7,257 bases of DNA from JBDTMC01 sp039934475 (lineage in GTDB: Bacteria > Acidobacteriota > Terriglobia > Bryobacterales > Bryobacteraceae). The position numbers and the translations under genes are program-made. The DNA is taken from contig JBDTMC010000401.1 in assembly GCA_039934475.1 (NCBI GenBank), forward strand, positions 1-7,257. Reading direction: 5' to 3'. This document shows, in pieces, positions 1-6,483 of the stretch (the stretch's first letter is position 1; the number at the start of each line of letters is the position of its first letter). Below the pieces are notes generated by a model. It saw only the letters and a list, made by a program, of their open reading frames with translations, ran no database searches and was not told the origin of the DNA.

Positions 1-504
1 GTCTACCCGGACCCGCCCAGCGGGGACCAGCCTACGTGTGAGACAGCCGGCGTTCTCGGTCCGCTCACCTCCGCTGTGGCCTCGCTCCAAACCGCCGCCG
101 CTCTTCGCATCCTCGTTGGGGGGGCGCAGCCGTCCGATTTCCGGCTCACCACTATAGAAGTGTGGTCGAGTGTTATCCGGCAGTTGCCTCTTCCTGACCG
201 CCAGTCCGATTGTCCCGCCTGCGCCCGCGCGCAGTTCCCGTACCTCGACGGCGCTCACCGCGCTCCGGTCAGCCTCTGCGGGCGCAATGCCGTCCAGATC
301 CACGAACGTTCGCGACCGGTCGATCTCCCCAACCTCGCCGCCCGTTTGGCGTCGATAGGACCCGTTCGCGCCAACGAATTTGCCCTCCGACTCTCCCTGC
401 CGGGTTACGAACTAACGGTTTTCCCCGATGGGCGCGCCATCATTAAAGGGACCACCGATGTTGGCATCGCGCGCAGCCTATACGCCCAATATGTCGGGGC
501 ATAG
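1..504 (+). CDS. ThiF/MoeB/HesA-family E1-like adenylyltransferase, C-terminal part (5' end outside window)
   Basis: The frame is open from the first base to the TAG at 502-504, so this is the tail of a longer gene; the GTG at 76 is an internal valine codon, not a start. The visible part opens with YPDPPSGDQPTC followed by ETAGVLGPLTSAVASLQ, which matches the part of ThiF/MoeB proteins just after the first zinc-binding CxxC pair. The cysteine at codon 13 (37-39) aligns with E. coli ThiF Cys184, which links to the sulfur-carrier protein. The second zinc pair is visible as CPAC (211-222). The family adenylates the C-terminal glycine of a ubiquitin-like sulfur carrier (ThiS, MoaD) for thiamine or molybdopterin synthesis. 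A further 90 or so residues follow the CPAC pair, including CGRNAVQI and a closing LTVFPDGRAIIKGTTD stretch, which suggests a longer subfamily than E. coli MoeB. ThiF and MoeB roles cannot be told apart here because the ATP-binding N-terminal domain is missing. Confidence 0.85.
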   Translation, partial: VYPDPPSGDQPTCETAGVLGPLTSAVASLQTAAALRILVGGAQPSDFRLTTIEVWSSVIRQLPLPDRQSDCPACARAQFPYLDGAHRAPVSLCGRNAVQIHERSRPVDLPNLAARLASIGPVRANEFALRLSLPGYELTVFPDGRAIIKGTTDVGIARSLYAQYVGA

Positions 505-543
505 GCCACTTTCCGGGTCTTCGTCGCGGTATGATACGAATCC

Positions 544-1473
544 GTGGCCAGCAAAGAACCTCAGGCACCCCCGCCGTCCCTTCCGAAAACTTCGGTGGTT
601 ATCGTCTCTTATAACTGCGCCGGAGCCCTGCGGCGCTGCCTGGCCGCCCTGGAAAAAGCCAACAACCGCGAGAATCTGGAAGTCGTGGTGGTGGATAACG
701 GTTCGGGCGACGAAAGTCCGCAGTTGGAACAGGAATTCCCGTGGACCACTTTCCTGCGACTCCCCCGCAACTTCGGGCTGACCCGCGCCCGCAACATCGG
801 TTCCCGTACCGCTAGCGGTGACTTCTTCCTCCATCTCGACCCTCACGTCGAGGTCCGCCCGGACACGGTTTCCGCCCTCGCGGCCGCCCTTGATGCGCAA
901 ACCGACGCCGCCGCAGTCACTGCCCTGCTGCTAAATCCCGACGGTACCGTCGCCACCCGTCTCTACCCCCTCCCTTCTTCTGCCGATCTGTACCGCATTT
1001 GGCGCGAGGGCATCTGGCCACCCGCGCGGCCAGTTTCGCCAGACGAACCCACGGCAGCCGAGTGGATCCCTGGCGGCGCCACTCTTGTCAGGGCTGTGAA
1101 CCTGCGTGGAATGAACTACTTCGATGAACGCTACGCGCAGTTTTGGGCGGACCTCGATCTGTGTCTCCAAGTTCGCCGGTTCGGCAAAAAGCACTTTGTG
1201 ATTCCCGCCGCCCAAGCAGTGCTGCATCCCGACGACGGCTCACCCCTCCCGGCGGACCTGCGCGGACATCTCTCGGCGGACGAAGCACTGGGCGCCGCCA
1301 GTTACATCGGTAAGCATCAGGGCTGGTTCGCCGGTCTGCGGTTCCACCTCTCAGCGGCGCTCGCTTCTACAGGGCTACTCCTCCTGGCCTTCCTTCGCGC
1401 GCGCGACATTCGCTTCCACTTCTCCCGGACCGCCGCAATTCTTACCGGCCAGCGTCTGGATGGAACGAACTAG
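544..1473 (+). CDS. Family 2 glycosyltransferase (GT-A fold, rhamnosyltransferase-like)
   Basis: A 309-residue protein starting at GTG. After a Pro-rich lead of 15 residues it shows the GT2 beginning TSVVIVSYNCAGALRRCL (16-33), then VVVVDNGSGDES (47-58) for nucleotide-sugar binding, and RNFGLTRARNIGSRTASGDFFLHLDP (75-100), where LDP stands at the DxD-like metal site. The acceptor half has WIPGGATLVR (174-183), FDERYAQFWADLDLCLQVRRFG (193-214) and a closing VLHPD. This order is typical of GT2 enzymes that add sugars such as rhamnose to surface polysaccharides. One oddity is that the usual E-D-x-D-L acceptor-base motif reads A-D-L-D-L (201-206), so the usual glutamate is alanine. Residues 268-284 are hydrophobic and may be a membrane-associated or single transmembrane segment. 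No clear ribosome binding site precedes the GTG, so the exact start is less sure. The gene follows the ThiF-like gene by 39 bases and may be cotranscribed. Donor and acceptor sugars cannot be read from the sequence. Confidence 0.9.
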   Translation: MASKEPQAPPPSLPKTSVVIVSYNCAGALRRCLAALEKANNRENLEVVVVDNGSGDESPQLEQEFPWTTFLRLPRNFGLTRARNIGSRTASGDFFLHLDPHVEVRPDTVSALAAALDAQTDAAAVTALLLNPDGTVATRLYPLPSSADLYRIWREGIWPPARPVSPDEPTAAEWIPGGATLVRAVNLRGMNYFDERYAQFWADLDLCLQVRRFGKKHFVIPAAQAVLHPDDGSPLPADLRGHLSADEALGAASYIGKHQGWFAGLRFHLSAALASTGLLLLAFLRARDIRFHFSRTAAILTGQRLDGTN

Positions 1474-1475
1474 CA

Positions 1476-1488
1476 GGGGCGGAGCCCC
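1476..1488 (+). terminator. Small GC hairpin just after the glycosyltransferase (weak terminator candidate)
   Basis: GGGGC (1476-1480) pairs perfectly with GCCCC (1484-1488) around a GGA loop, two bases past the stop codon. The stem is only 5 bp and no T-run follows, so intrinsic termination is doubtful. It could equally be a scattered short GC palindrome. The remaining stretch to the next gene (to about 1594) shows no recognisable gene or promoter. Confidence 0.22.
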
Positions 1489-1594
1489 GGATGTCTCTTC
1501 AGGACCTACGAGATAGGAGACGGAAAGCCAGAATGGTTGCACTTTGAGCTAAAGGGTTCTCCGCGTTCAGCCGATTTTCTTGCTGAGGTATCTT

Positions 1595-2089
1595 GTGGAC
1601 CAAATCCTCTGGATTTTCCTGCCCTTAGTCATCGCGGCCGGATCGGCATTACTGTCTTTTGTTGTGATGCAGGGCAAATTGGATGTCGCCGTTGCGCGCG
1701 AGCGCGGTGCGCTTGCCGAAGCAAATGCGCTCTTACGAAGCCAGCAACAGGTTCTCGACGTGCGTGTACGGGCGGCGGAGGAGTCTAGTTACCGCAAAGC
1801 CCTTGATGGCTTCCTGGGCGAGTTTCGTGTCGAAGAACGACAGTATACCCGTGAAACTCGCGACAGCACTTCCAACCGTAAGTTCATGGTTCTACAGGAG
1901 CGTTTGTATTTTCGAGAGGTGCCCCTGTCGAACTGGGTGGAGCACGAACTGGCCGTCGAGGAGAACTACGATCCGGAATCCCTGGCTGCCCAGTCCTGCT
2001 TCCGGCGTATCGCTTCCGACAACGCAGTAAGTAACATGGCGCCCACCTTGGTTGTACCGGCAGGAAGAACCTCATCAACGGCTATGTAA
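1595..2089 (+). CDS. Membrane-anchored coiled-coil protein of unknown function
   Basis: I do not recognise a named family. The start chosen is GTG 1595, because GAGG at 1585-1588 lies 6 bases upstream; an in-frame TTG at 1580 would add five residues but has no good ribosome binding site. The 164-residue product begins with a hydrophobic segment (about residues 5-25, WIFLPLVIAAGSALLSFVVM) that looks like an uncleaved N-terminal anchor. It is followed by a charged, heptad-like stretch rich in Ala, Glu, Arg and Gln (about 30-80) likely to form a coiled coil. A more specific-looking core follows: FRVEERQYTRE (77-87), KFMVLQERLYFREVPLSN (96-113) and WVEHEL. The order suggests a single-pass inner-membrane protein with a cytoplasmic domain. 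The last 30 or so residues look less structured and could be a diverged or altered end. It sits about 100 bases before the sigma factor gene and may or may not belong to that unit. Confidence 0.72.
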   Translation: MDQILWIFLPLVIAAGSALLSFVVMQGKLDVAVARERGALAEANALLRSQQQVLDVRVRAAEESSYRKALDGFLGEFRVEERQYTRETRDSTSNRKFMVLQERLYFREVPLSNWVEHELAVEENYDPESLAAQSCFRRIASDNAVSNMAPTLVVPAGRTSSTAM

Positions 2090-2190
2090 ACCAGTAACCT
2101 TTCGGCGATTCCGGGAAAGCCATTAAACTGTCATAAAATCCAACGGCGCAAGTAATCCTTTCGCCGGGGATCTCGTCCTGAGAGGGTATG

Positions 2191-2793
2191 ATGGGCGTAA
2201 TGGCCGAACGGTTCGCCAATCTGGAAACAGCGCGGACGGATTCGGTTCCTGAATTCGGTGCCCTCATGTTGTCGGAGCAGAAGCGAATTTTTTTGCTCTG
2301 TTTCCGCCTTCTACAAGATCGGGATGAGGCCGATAGCGCCACTCAGGATGTCTTTCTGAAAGCCTATCGAGCGTTAAAAAAAGAGCCGGAGCTTGATCAG
2401 CCATCTCGTTGGTTGACACGAATCGCGGTCAATACATGTCTCGACCGGTTGAGGAGCCGTCGGTGGCAGTTTTGGAGGAAGCGCCCGAATTCCGATGATG
2501 AAGCGTTCATTCTGGGCGCTGCGGCGGATGCAGGTCCTTCCGCCGAGGATCGGCTATTTGCGCGGCAAATCGAAGCGCGGATGACTATTGCGCTGAGGGT
2601 CCTCTCCGACCGTCAGCGAGCGGTGTTCACATTAAAACACTATGAAGACAGAAGCTTAGAGGAAATTGCCGGGTTATTAACAGTCGACGTCGGAACAGTG
2701 AAAGCGCATATGGCACGTGCTGTCGCCAAACTGCGAAACGAATTGCAGGATTTGTACACAGGCAGCCGCCGGAACAGTGGCGGCGGCGAGTAA
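2191..2793 (+). CDS. ECF-family RNA polymerase sigma factor (sigma-70 regions 2 and 4)
   Basis: A 200-residue protein with the two-domain layout of extracytoplasmic-function sigma factors. Region 2 covers about residues 21-62, including FGALMLSEQKRIFLLCFRLL and DEADSATQDVFLKAYRAL, which bind core polymerase and the -10 element. The linker continues through WLTRIAVNTCLDRLRSRR (about 74-91). Region 4 covers about 138-188: LSDRQRAVFTLKHYEDRSLEEIAGLL, then the helix-turn-helix VDVGTVKAHMARAVAKLRNEL that reads the -35 element. ATG codons occur at 2188, 2191 and 2200. The AGAGGG at 2181-2186 is too close to 2188 and is best spaced for 2191, though 2200 remains possible. The stop is 16 bases before the anti-sigma gene, so the two are surely cotranscribed. 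ECF sigma factors usually drive their own operon, but I could not find a convincing ECF-type promoter upstream. Confidence 0.96.
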   Translation: MGVMAERFANLETARTDSVPEFGALMLSEQKRIFLLCFRLLQDRDEADSATQDVFLKAYRALKKEPELDQPSRWLTRIAVNTCLDRLRSRRWQFWRKRPNSDDEAFILGAAADAGPSAEDRLFARQIEARMTIALRVLSDRQRAVFTLKHYEDRSLEEIAGLLTVDVGTVKAHMARAVAKLRNELQDLYTGSRRNSGGGE

Positions 2794-2809
2794 GGCTAGC
2801 GAGGAAACG

Positions 2810-3340
2810 ATGCATCGGACTGATGCCAGCTTGTTGGATATCATTTACGGAATCGGCGAGCCGGATGCCCACCTCAGGGAATGCCCCGAGTGCTCGGCAC
2901 GGCTGCAGGCCCTCCAGGCCGGGCGAGCGCAAATGCTCTCGCAGCAACAACCCGAAGTTTCCAAGTCATTTCTGGCCGCTCAGCGTCGGAATATCTGGCA
3001 GCGCATCGAGACTCCCACCTGGCAGCCGCGGGTGTTTAGTCCCCTGTCCGCAGGAGTCGCTGCTCTGGTGCTGGTTGTTGCTCTCTGGGTTCGCCCGGCT
3101 CCCTCCGTCGTTGATGCGAGAGCCGATACCCAGCTTTTGTCTGAGATTGCCGTTGAAGTGGATTCCCCCTGGCTGAGTACTCTTCAGCCGCTGGCGGGTC
3201 CGAGGACAGTTGCGTCATCCCATTCCGACTCGTCTTCCGATACTCGATTACTCGAAGATATCGGCCGCGAGGTGGAATCCAGCGAAACCCGTGGCAGTGC
3301 GCCGGTTCGCGCTCTCTATAGTCCGGAGGTTCAGCGTTAA
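2810..3340 (+). CDS. Membrane-bound zinc-finger (ZAS-type) anti-sigma factor
   Basis: A 176-residue protein. The start is ATG 2810, supported by GAGG at 2801-2804 five bases upstream; longer in-frame readings run back into the sigma gene. The N-terminal cytoplasmic part carries HLRECPEC, giving the H-x3-C-x2-C zinc motif of ZAS anti-sigma factors (H21, C25, C28). The usual extra upstream ligand is not obvious: only H2 is available, and the helix between is short. A single hydrophobic segment follows (about 78-95, LSAGVAALVLVVALWV), so residues from about 96 on should lie in the periplasm. That outer part contains two related segments, DTQLLSEIAVEVDS (106-119) and DTRLLEDIGREVES (144-157). The family binds its cognate ECF sigma factor and keeps it inactive until a signal is sensed. 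Position directly after the sigma gene and before an exported protein supports this role. The inducing signal is unknown. Confidence 0.9.
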   Translation: MHRTDASLLDIIYGIGEPDAHLRECPECSARLQALQAGRAQMLSQQQPEVSKSFLAAQRRNIWQRIETPTWQPRVFSPLSAGVAALVLVVALWVRPAPSVVDARADTQLLSEIAVEVDSPWLSTLQPLAGPRTVASSHSDSSSDTRLLEDIGREVESSETRGSAPVRALYSPEVQR

Positions 3341-3772
3341 ATGAAGTCGCTATTACTTTTCCTGTTGCTAGCCATACCAGTGCTCGCACAGGAGCAATCG
3401 ACATTCTTCCCTACCTGGGATGCCAATATTGTGAAGGAACTGGGCGCTACCGACCAGCAACAGCGCGAAATTCGTTCCATCATTCGCGATTCTCGCAGCC
3501 GCCTGATCGACCAGCAGAGCTTGTTGGCCAAGGCACAGGCTGAAATCGAAGACGCGTTCAATGAAGACCCGTTCGATCAACGCCGGGCCGCTGAACTCTG
3601 TGACAAAGTGATCAACACCCGGGCCGATTTGGCGCGCACATTTACTCAGATGCAAACCCGCCTCAGATCCCTCCTTACCAACGACCAATGGCGCGAACTA
3701 CAGCGGCGGAGTGCCGCGGCGAAAGCTGCCCAACGCTCTCCGGCGGGCGCCGGGTCGTCCCTCAGACGATAA
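3341..3772 (+). CDS. Exported Spy/CpxP-like (LTxxQ-type) periplasmic protein
   Basis: A 143-residue protein whose ATG follows the anti-sigma stop codon with no gap (TAAATG), so translation is likely coupled. GGAGG at 3325-3329 lies inside the upstream gene, 11 bases before the start. Residues 1-16 form a clear signal peptide (MKSLLLFLLLAIPVLA) with probable cleavage before QEQ. The mature protein is helical and charged: LGATDQQQREIRSIIRDSRSRL (34-55), a long middle helix, then LRSLLTNDQWREL (108-120), where LTNDQ matches the LTxxQ motif of the Spy/CpxP/CnrX superfamily. In that family, members act as ATP-independent envelope chaperones (Spy), regulators (CpxP) or metal sensors (CnrX). The mature part has no histidine, a single cysteine (C87) and one methionine (M104), so a metal-binding site is not apparent; a folding-stress role is more likely. 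The C-terminus is an Ala/Ser/Arg-rich tail. Context suggests it is either sensor or output of the upstream sigma/anti-sigma pair. Confidence 0.85.
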   Translation: MKSLLLFLLLAIPVLAQEQSTFFPTWDANIVKELGATDQQQREIRSIIRDSRSRLIDQQSLLAKAQAEIEDAFNEDPFDQRRAAELCDKVINTRADLARTFTQMQTRLRSLLTNDQWRELQRRSAAAKAAQRSPAGAGSSLRR

Positions 3773-3791
3773 CCCCTTACACCGCTCTCTG

Positions 3792-3822
3792 ACCGGCCGC
3801 CTCCCTCACCGGGGCGGCCGGT
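3792..3822. terminator. GC-rich hairpin between convergent genes (probable bidirectional terminator)
   Basis: ACCGGCCGCC (3792-3801) pairs perfectly with GGCGGCCGGT (3813-3822), giving a 10-bp stem with an 11-base loop; inner pairs can shorten the loop to about 7. It starts 20 bases after the stop of the Spy-like gene, and the TGA of the convergent aminotransferase (3806-3808) lies in the loop. It has no T-run on the plus strand, so it is not a textbook intrinsic terminator, but position and symmetry fit a shared terminator for both strands. Confidence 0.6.
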
Positions 3823-5020
3823 ATCCTCCAATAAACCCCCCGATTTTGGGTAGTGCCTGTTCGAGAATGGCGGTTTCCGCGGCATAACAGATTCGGATCG
3901 ATCCTTCGCCGCCCTCGCCGAACGCCACTCCCGGCGCTAACCCCACCTTGGTATCCATCAGCAACTGTTTGCAAAATCCAAACGAATCTGTCATCCCGGC
4001 AATCTTCGGAAACACATAGAATGCCCCGTCCGGCTTGGGCACTGTCACGCCTGGGATCTTTGCGAGGTAAGCCAGGCACAAGTCGCGATTTTGCTTCAGC
4101 CTGAGCAGCAACTCCTTAACTGCCTCTTCGCCCCACAGCAGCGCTGTCTCTGCCGCCCGCTGCGCCATGCTCGGCGCGTGAGAGATGATGAATTCGTTCA
4201 ACTGAGTGGCGCGCGCGCACAAATCCCTCCGCGAGACCAACCACCCTAGCCGCCATCCCGTCATACACCACGCCTTTGAAAATGACTGCACCACCATCAC
4301 GGCGTCCTCTCGCGTCGCCAGCTTCAAAATACTTGGCACCGCGGAGCCCAGCGCGCCGTTCGGCGGATAGTAGAGCCGCTCGTAAACTTCATCCGCCATC
4401 AACCACAGCCCGTGCCGACGGGTGAAGTCCAGTAGTTTCTGCTGTTCCTCCAGGGTGGCCACCCAGCCCAGGGGATTCGATGGCGAGGTGTACAACAAGA
4501 GCTTCGTCCGTGGTGTGACTGCGGCTTCCAGAGCCTCGAAATCCACCGTATACCGGTCCCCCTGCAAGGGCTGCGCCAGCTGTGTCACCTCCGCGTTGCA
4601 CATCTGGACAATTGCTGAACCGTTGGGCCATGCCGGTGTCAGGACGATTGCGTGGTCACCGGGGTCCAGTACGCAACGGATCCCCACGTTCAATGCCTGC
4701 ACGCCGGAGGCGGTGATCACGATTTCCCGGTCCGGGTCCAACTCAAGCCCCTGCGTCTCCGCGTAATACCGCGAGAGAGCTTTTCTGAGTGACGGCAGGC
4801 CCGCGTTCTCGGTGTAGAACGTGTACCCGTCGGCCATTGCCTTCTGCGCGGCCCTCTTGATGAAGTCCGGAGTCGGCACGTTGGATTCTCCAAAGTACAG
4901 CTTCAGTACGCGGTCTTCGGGCCGTGCGGCCGAGGCATCCATGGCCATCGCCACCTCAGCCAGTTCACGAATCCGGGAGTGCGGAACCCGCAGCGCGGAC
5001 TGCGCCAAATTAGCAGACAT
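3806..5020 (-). CDS. Fold-type I PLP-dependent aminotransferase (aspartate aminotransferase-like)
   Basis: A 404-residue protein of the usual length for class I/II aminotransferases, which move an amino group between an amino acid and a 2-oxo acid using pyridoxal phosphate in the cytoplasm. The key residues are all in order: YTENAGLPSLRKAL (69-82) and ASGVQAL (104-110, cofactor phosphate contact), W131 in PAWPN, N182 in SPSNPLG, D210 and Y213 in MADEVYERLYY, the Schiff-base lysine K249 in SFSKAWCMTGWRLGW, R257 in the same block, and R376 in SIRICYA for the substrate carboxylate. SNPLG instead of the common NPTG is a mild variant. The start at ATG 5020 fits the family, whose N-terminus normally begins just before RVPHSRIREL; AAGAGG directly abuts the ATG, so the ribosome binding site is poorly spaced. 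Substrate (aspartate, aromatic or another amino acid) cannot be settled from sequence alone. It is divergent from the CNNM/CorC gene and convergent with the sigma-factor unit. Confidence 0.96.
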   Translation of the reverse strand: MSANLAQSALRVPHSRIRELAEVAMAMDASAARPEDRVLKLYFGESNVPTPDFIKRAAQKAMADGYTFYTENAGLPSLRKALSRYYAETQGLELDPDREIVITASGVQALNVGIRCVLDPGDHAIVLTPAWPNGSAIVQMCNAEVTQLAQPLQGDRYTVDFEALEAAVTPRTKLLLYTSPSNPLGWVATLEEQQKLLDFTRRHGLWLMADEVYERLYYPPNGALGSAVPSILKLATREDAVMVVQSFSKAWCMTGWRLGWLVSRRDLCARATQLNEFIISHAPSMAQRAAETALLWGEEAVKELLLRLKQNRDLCLAYLAKIPGVTVPKPDGAFYVFPKIAGMTDSFGFCKQLLMDTKVGLAPGVAFGEGGEGSIRICYAAETAILEQALPKIGGFIGGYRPPR

Positions 5021-5091
5021 CCTCTTACTCTAATCCGACGCGCCCCGCTGTGCCTCCTCAACAGCTATCTTGGAATATCGGAGTGGCCGCT

Positions 5092-6453
5092 ATGGATGAC
5101 TTCATCGCCTACCGACTATTCTTAATTCTCATCATCGTCGCCATCAATGGCTTCTTCGCCGCCGCGGAAGTCTCGCTCATCTCCGTGCGCCGCTCCCGTC
5201 TGCGAGCCATGGCTGAGGACGGGCAGGTGGGCGCCCAAGCCGCCCTCTCGCTGCTCGCCAACCCGGAGCGACTTCTCTCGGTCACCCAGGTGGGCGTCAC
5301 GCTCACCAGTCTCGCCCTGGGTTGGGCCGGTGAGGAGACGTTCTTCCATCTGGTGATGGATCCGTTCCAGTCCCTTCTGACACCGGTCACCACCCCCATC
5401 GCTCGTGGTGTCGCCTTCGTCCTGTCATTCCTCCTCATGACCTATTTCCACGTGGTCATCGGCGAAGTTGTTCCGAAGAATATTGCCATTGAGAGCGCCG
5501 ACAACCTCGCCGTCATCGTCGCTCCCGCGCTGTTGCTCTTCTACCGTGTCTCAGAGCCTTTCGTTTTCATCATCGAACGTTCCTCGGTGGCCATTTCCCG
5601 CCTCTTCGGGGTCCGCGGCCATTCCCGGGGAGGCGGGCACTCAGCCGAAGAGCTCAAATTCGTCATCGCCTCCAGCCGCACGGAAGGCTATCTGCTGCAG
5701 TTCGAAGAGGACGCCATCCAGGGGCTACTCGATCTTCACGACATCGCCACGCGCCAGATTATGGTGCCCCGTAATGCCATCGTGTCCGTGAACATCAACG
5801 CCTCCCTCGACCACGTTCTCCACACCATGGTGGAAAGCCAGTTCTCTCGTCTCCCCGTGTACGAAGGCAAGCCGGAAAACATTGTCGGTGTCATTAATTA
5901 CAAGGATCTGCTTCCGGTCTGGGAGCAGCGCCGCCGTTCCACTGAGCGTCGCCGCTCCGTTCCGCCATTCCTTCTTCGCAACTTCCTCCGTAAGCCCTTC
6001 TTCGTGCCGGAGACCAAACCTGTGAACCAGTTGATCGACGAATTCCGGGCTCACCGTACCCACATGGCTCTGGTTGTGGACGAATTCGGAACCATCATTG
6101 GGCTGGTGACCTTCGAAGACGTGTTGGAGCAGATCTTCGGCGAAATTGAGGACGAATACGATCTCCGCCGCCCCGCCCCGGTGCCGGAGGCCGCGCTGCT
6201 GGAAGTCGACGGAGCGACGTCCATACTCGACCTCGAGACCCAATACGGAATCGAACTGGAGGGCGAGGCCGACTACGAGACCATCGCCGGTTACATCCTC
6301 TACCACTTGGGCGACATCCCCGAGTTGGGGGCCGTCCTGGAGCATTCCGGCCGCCGCTTCACGGTTCTCGAGATGGACCGCAACCGGATCGCCCGCGTCC
6401 GTATTGAGAAACTTCCCCAGCCCGTGCCTGACTCGCCCGCGAGTTCGACCTAA
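5092..6453 (+). CDS. CNNM/CorC (HlyC-like) family membrane protein with paired CBS domains
   Basis: A 453-residue protein with the complete family layout. The N-terminal DUF21/CNNM membrane domain (about 1-175) begins MDDFIAYRLF, has NGFFAAAEVSLISVRRSRL (19-37) and the conserved GEVVPKNIAIE (124-134), with hydrophobic segments near 5-25, 62-80, 104-124 and 136-162. A helical linker (ELKFVIASSRTEGYL, 187-201) leads to IMVPRNAIVSV (223-233) and two CBS domains (about 222-275 and 300-352, the second with ALVVDEFGTIIGLVTFEDVLEQIFGEI). A CorC_HlyC domain closes the protein (about 365-442, with DYETIAGYILYHLGDIP). Members are linked to magnesium or cobalt efflux and ion homeostasis; the 'hemolysin' label is historical. 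An in-frame GTG at 5050 would add 14 residues, but ATG 5092 has GGAG at 5080-5083 eight bases upstream and places the membrane segment at the N-terminus, so it is preferred. The 71 bases between it and the divergent aminotransferase must hold both promoters; none is clear by eye. Confidence 0.95.
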   Translation: MDDFIAYRLFLILIIVAINGFFAAAEVSLISVRRSRLRAMAEDGQVGAQAALSLLANPERLLSVTQVGVTLTSLALGWAGEETFFHLVMDPFQSLLTPVTTPIARGVAFVLSFLLMTYFHVVIGEVVPKNIAIESADNLAVIVAPALLLFYRVSEPFVFIIERSSVAISRLFGVRGHSRGGGHSAEELKFVIASSRTEGYLLQFEEDAIQGLLDLHDIATRQIMVPRNAIVSVNINASLDHVLHTMVESQFSRLPVYEGKPENIVGVINYKDLLPVWEQRRRSTERRRSVPPFLLRNFLRKPFFVPETKPVNQLIDEFRAHRTHMALVVDEFGTIIGLVTFEDVLEQIFGEIEDEYDLRRPAPVPEAALLEVDGATSILDLETQYGIELEGEADYETIAGYILYHLGDIPELGAVLEHSGRRFTVLEMDRNRIARVRIEKLPQPVPDSPASST

Positions 6454-6483
6454 ATTGGCTGGTGGGTGCGTCTATAACCATAG

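Noticed and set aside
478..900. Minus-strand open frame of 140 codons over the glycosyltransferase start
   Set aside because: It lies antisense to strong GT2 motifs and gives a Gly/Glu/Val-rich product with no family features.
1537..1788. Cys-rich open frame of 83 codons overlapping the membrane protein gene
   Set aside because: The cysteines arise from reading the anchor and coiled-coil codons out of frame; there is no ribosome binding site or regular ligand spacing.
2114..2139. Possible promoter before the sigma gene: GGAAA (2114-2118) with GTCATA (2130-2135), or a TAAAAT -10 element (2134-2139)
   Set aside because: The GGAAA-to-GTC spacing is about 11 bases, too short for an ECF promoter, and no -35 element with 16-18 base spacing accompanies TAAAAT.
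2188..2190. ATG 2188 as start of the sigma factor
   Set aside because: The AGAGGG ribosome binding site ends one base before it; ATG 2191 has better spacing.
2717..2809. Longer version of the anti-sigma factor starting at 2717
   Set aside because: It would overlap the sigma gene's region 4 in another frame, and a well-placed GAGG precedes ATG 2810.
5725..6345. Long minus-strand open frame (206 codons) within the CNNM/CorC gene
   Set aside because: It is a shadow of the plus-strand gene, which has clear family motifs throughout; the minus-strand product shows no recognisable domain.
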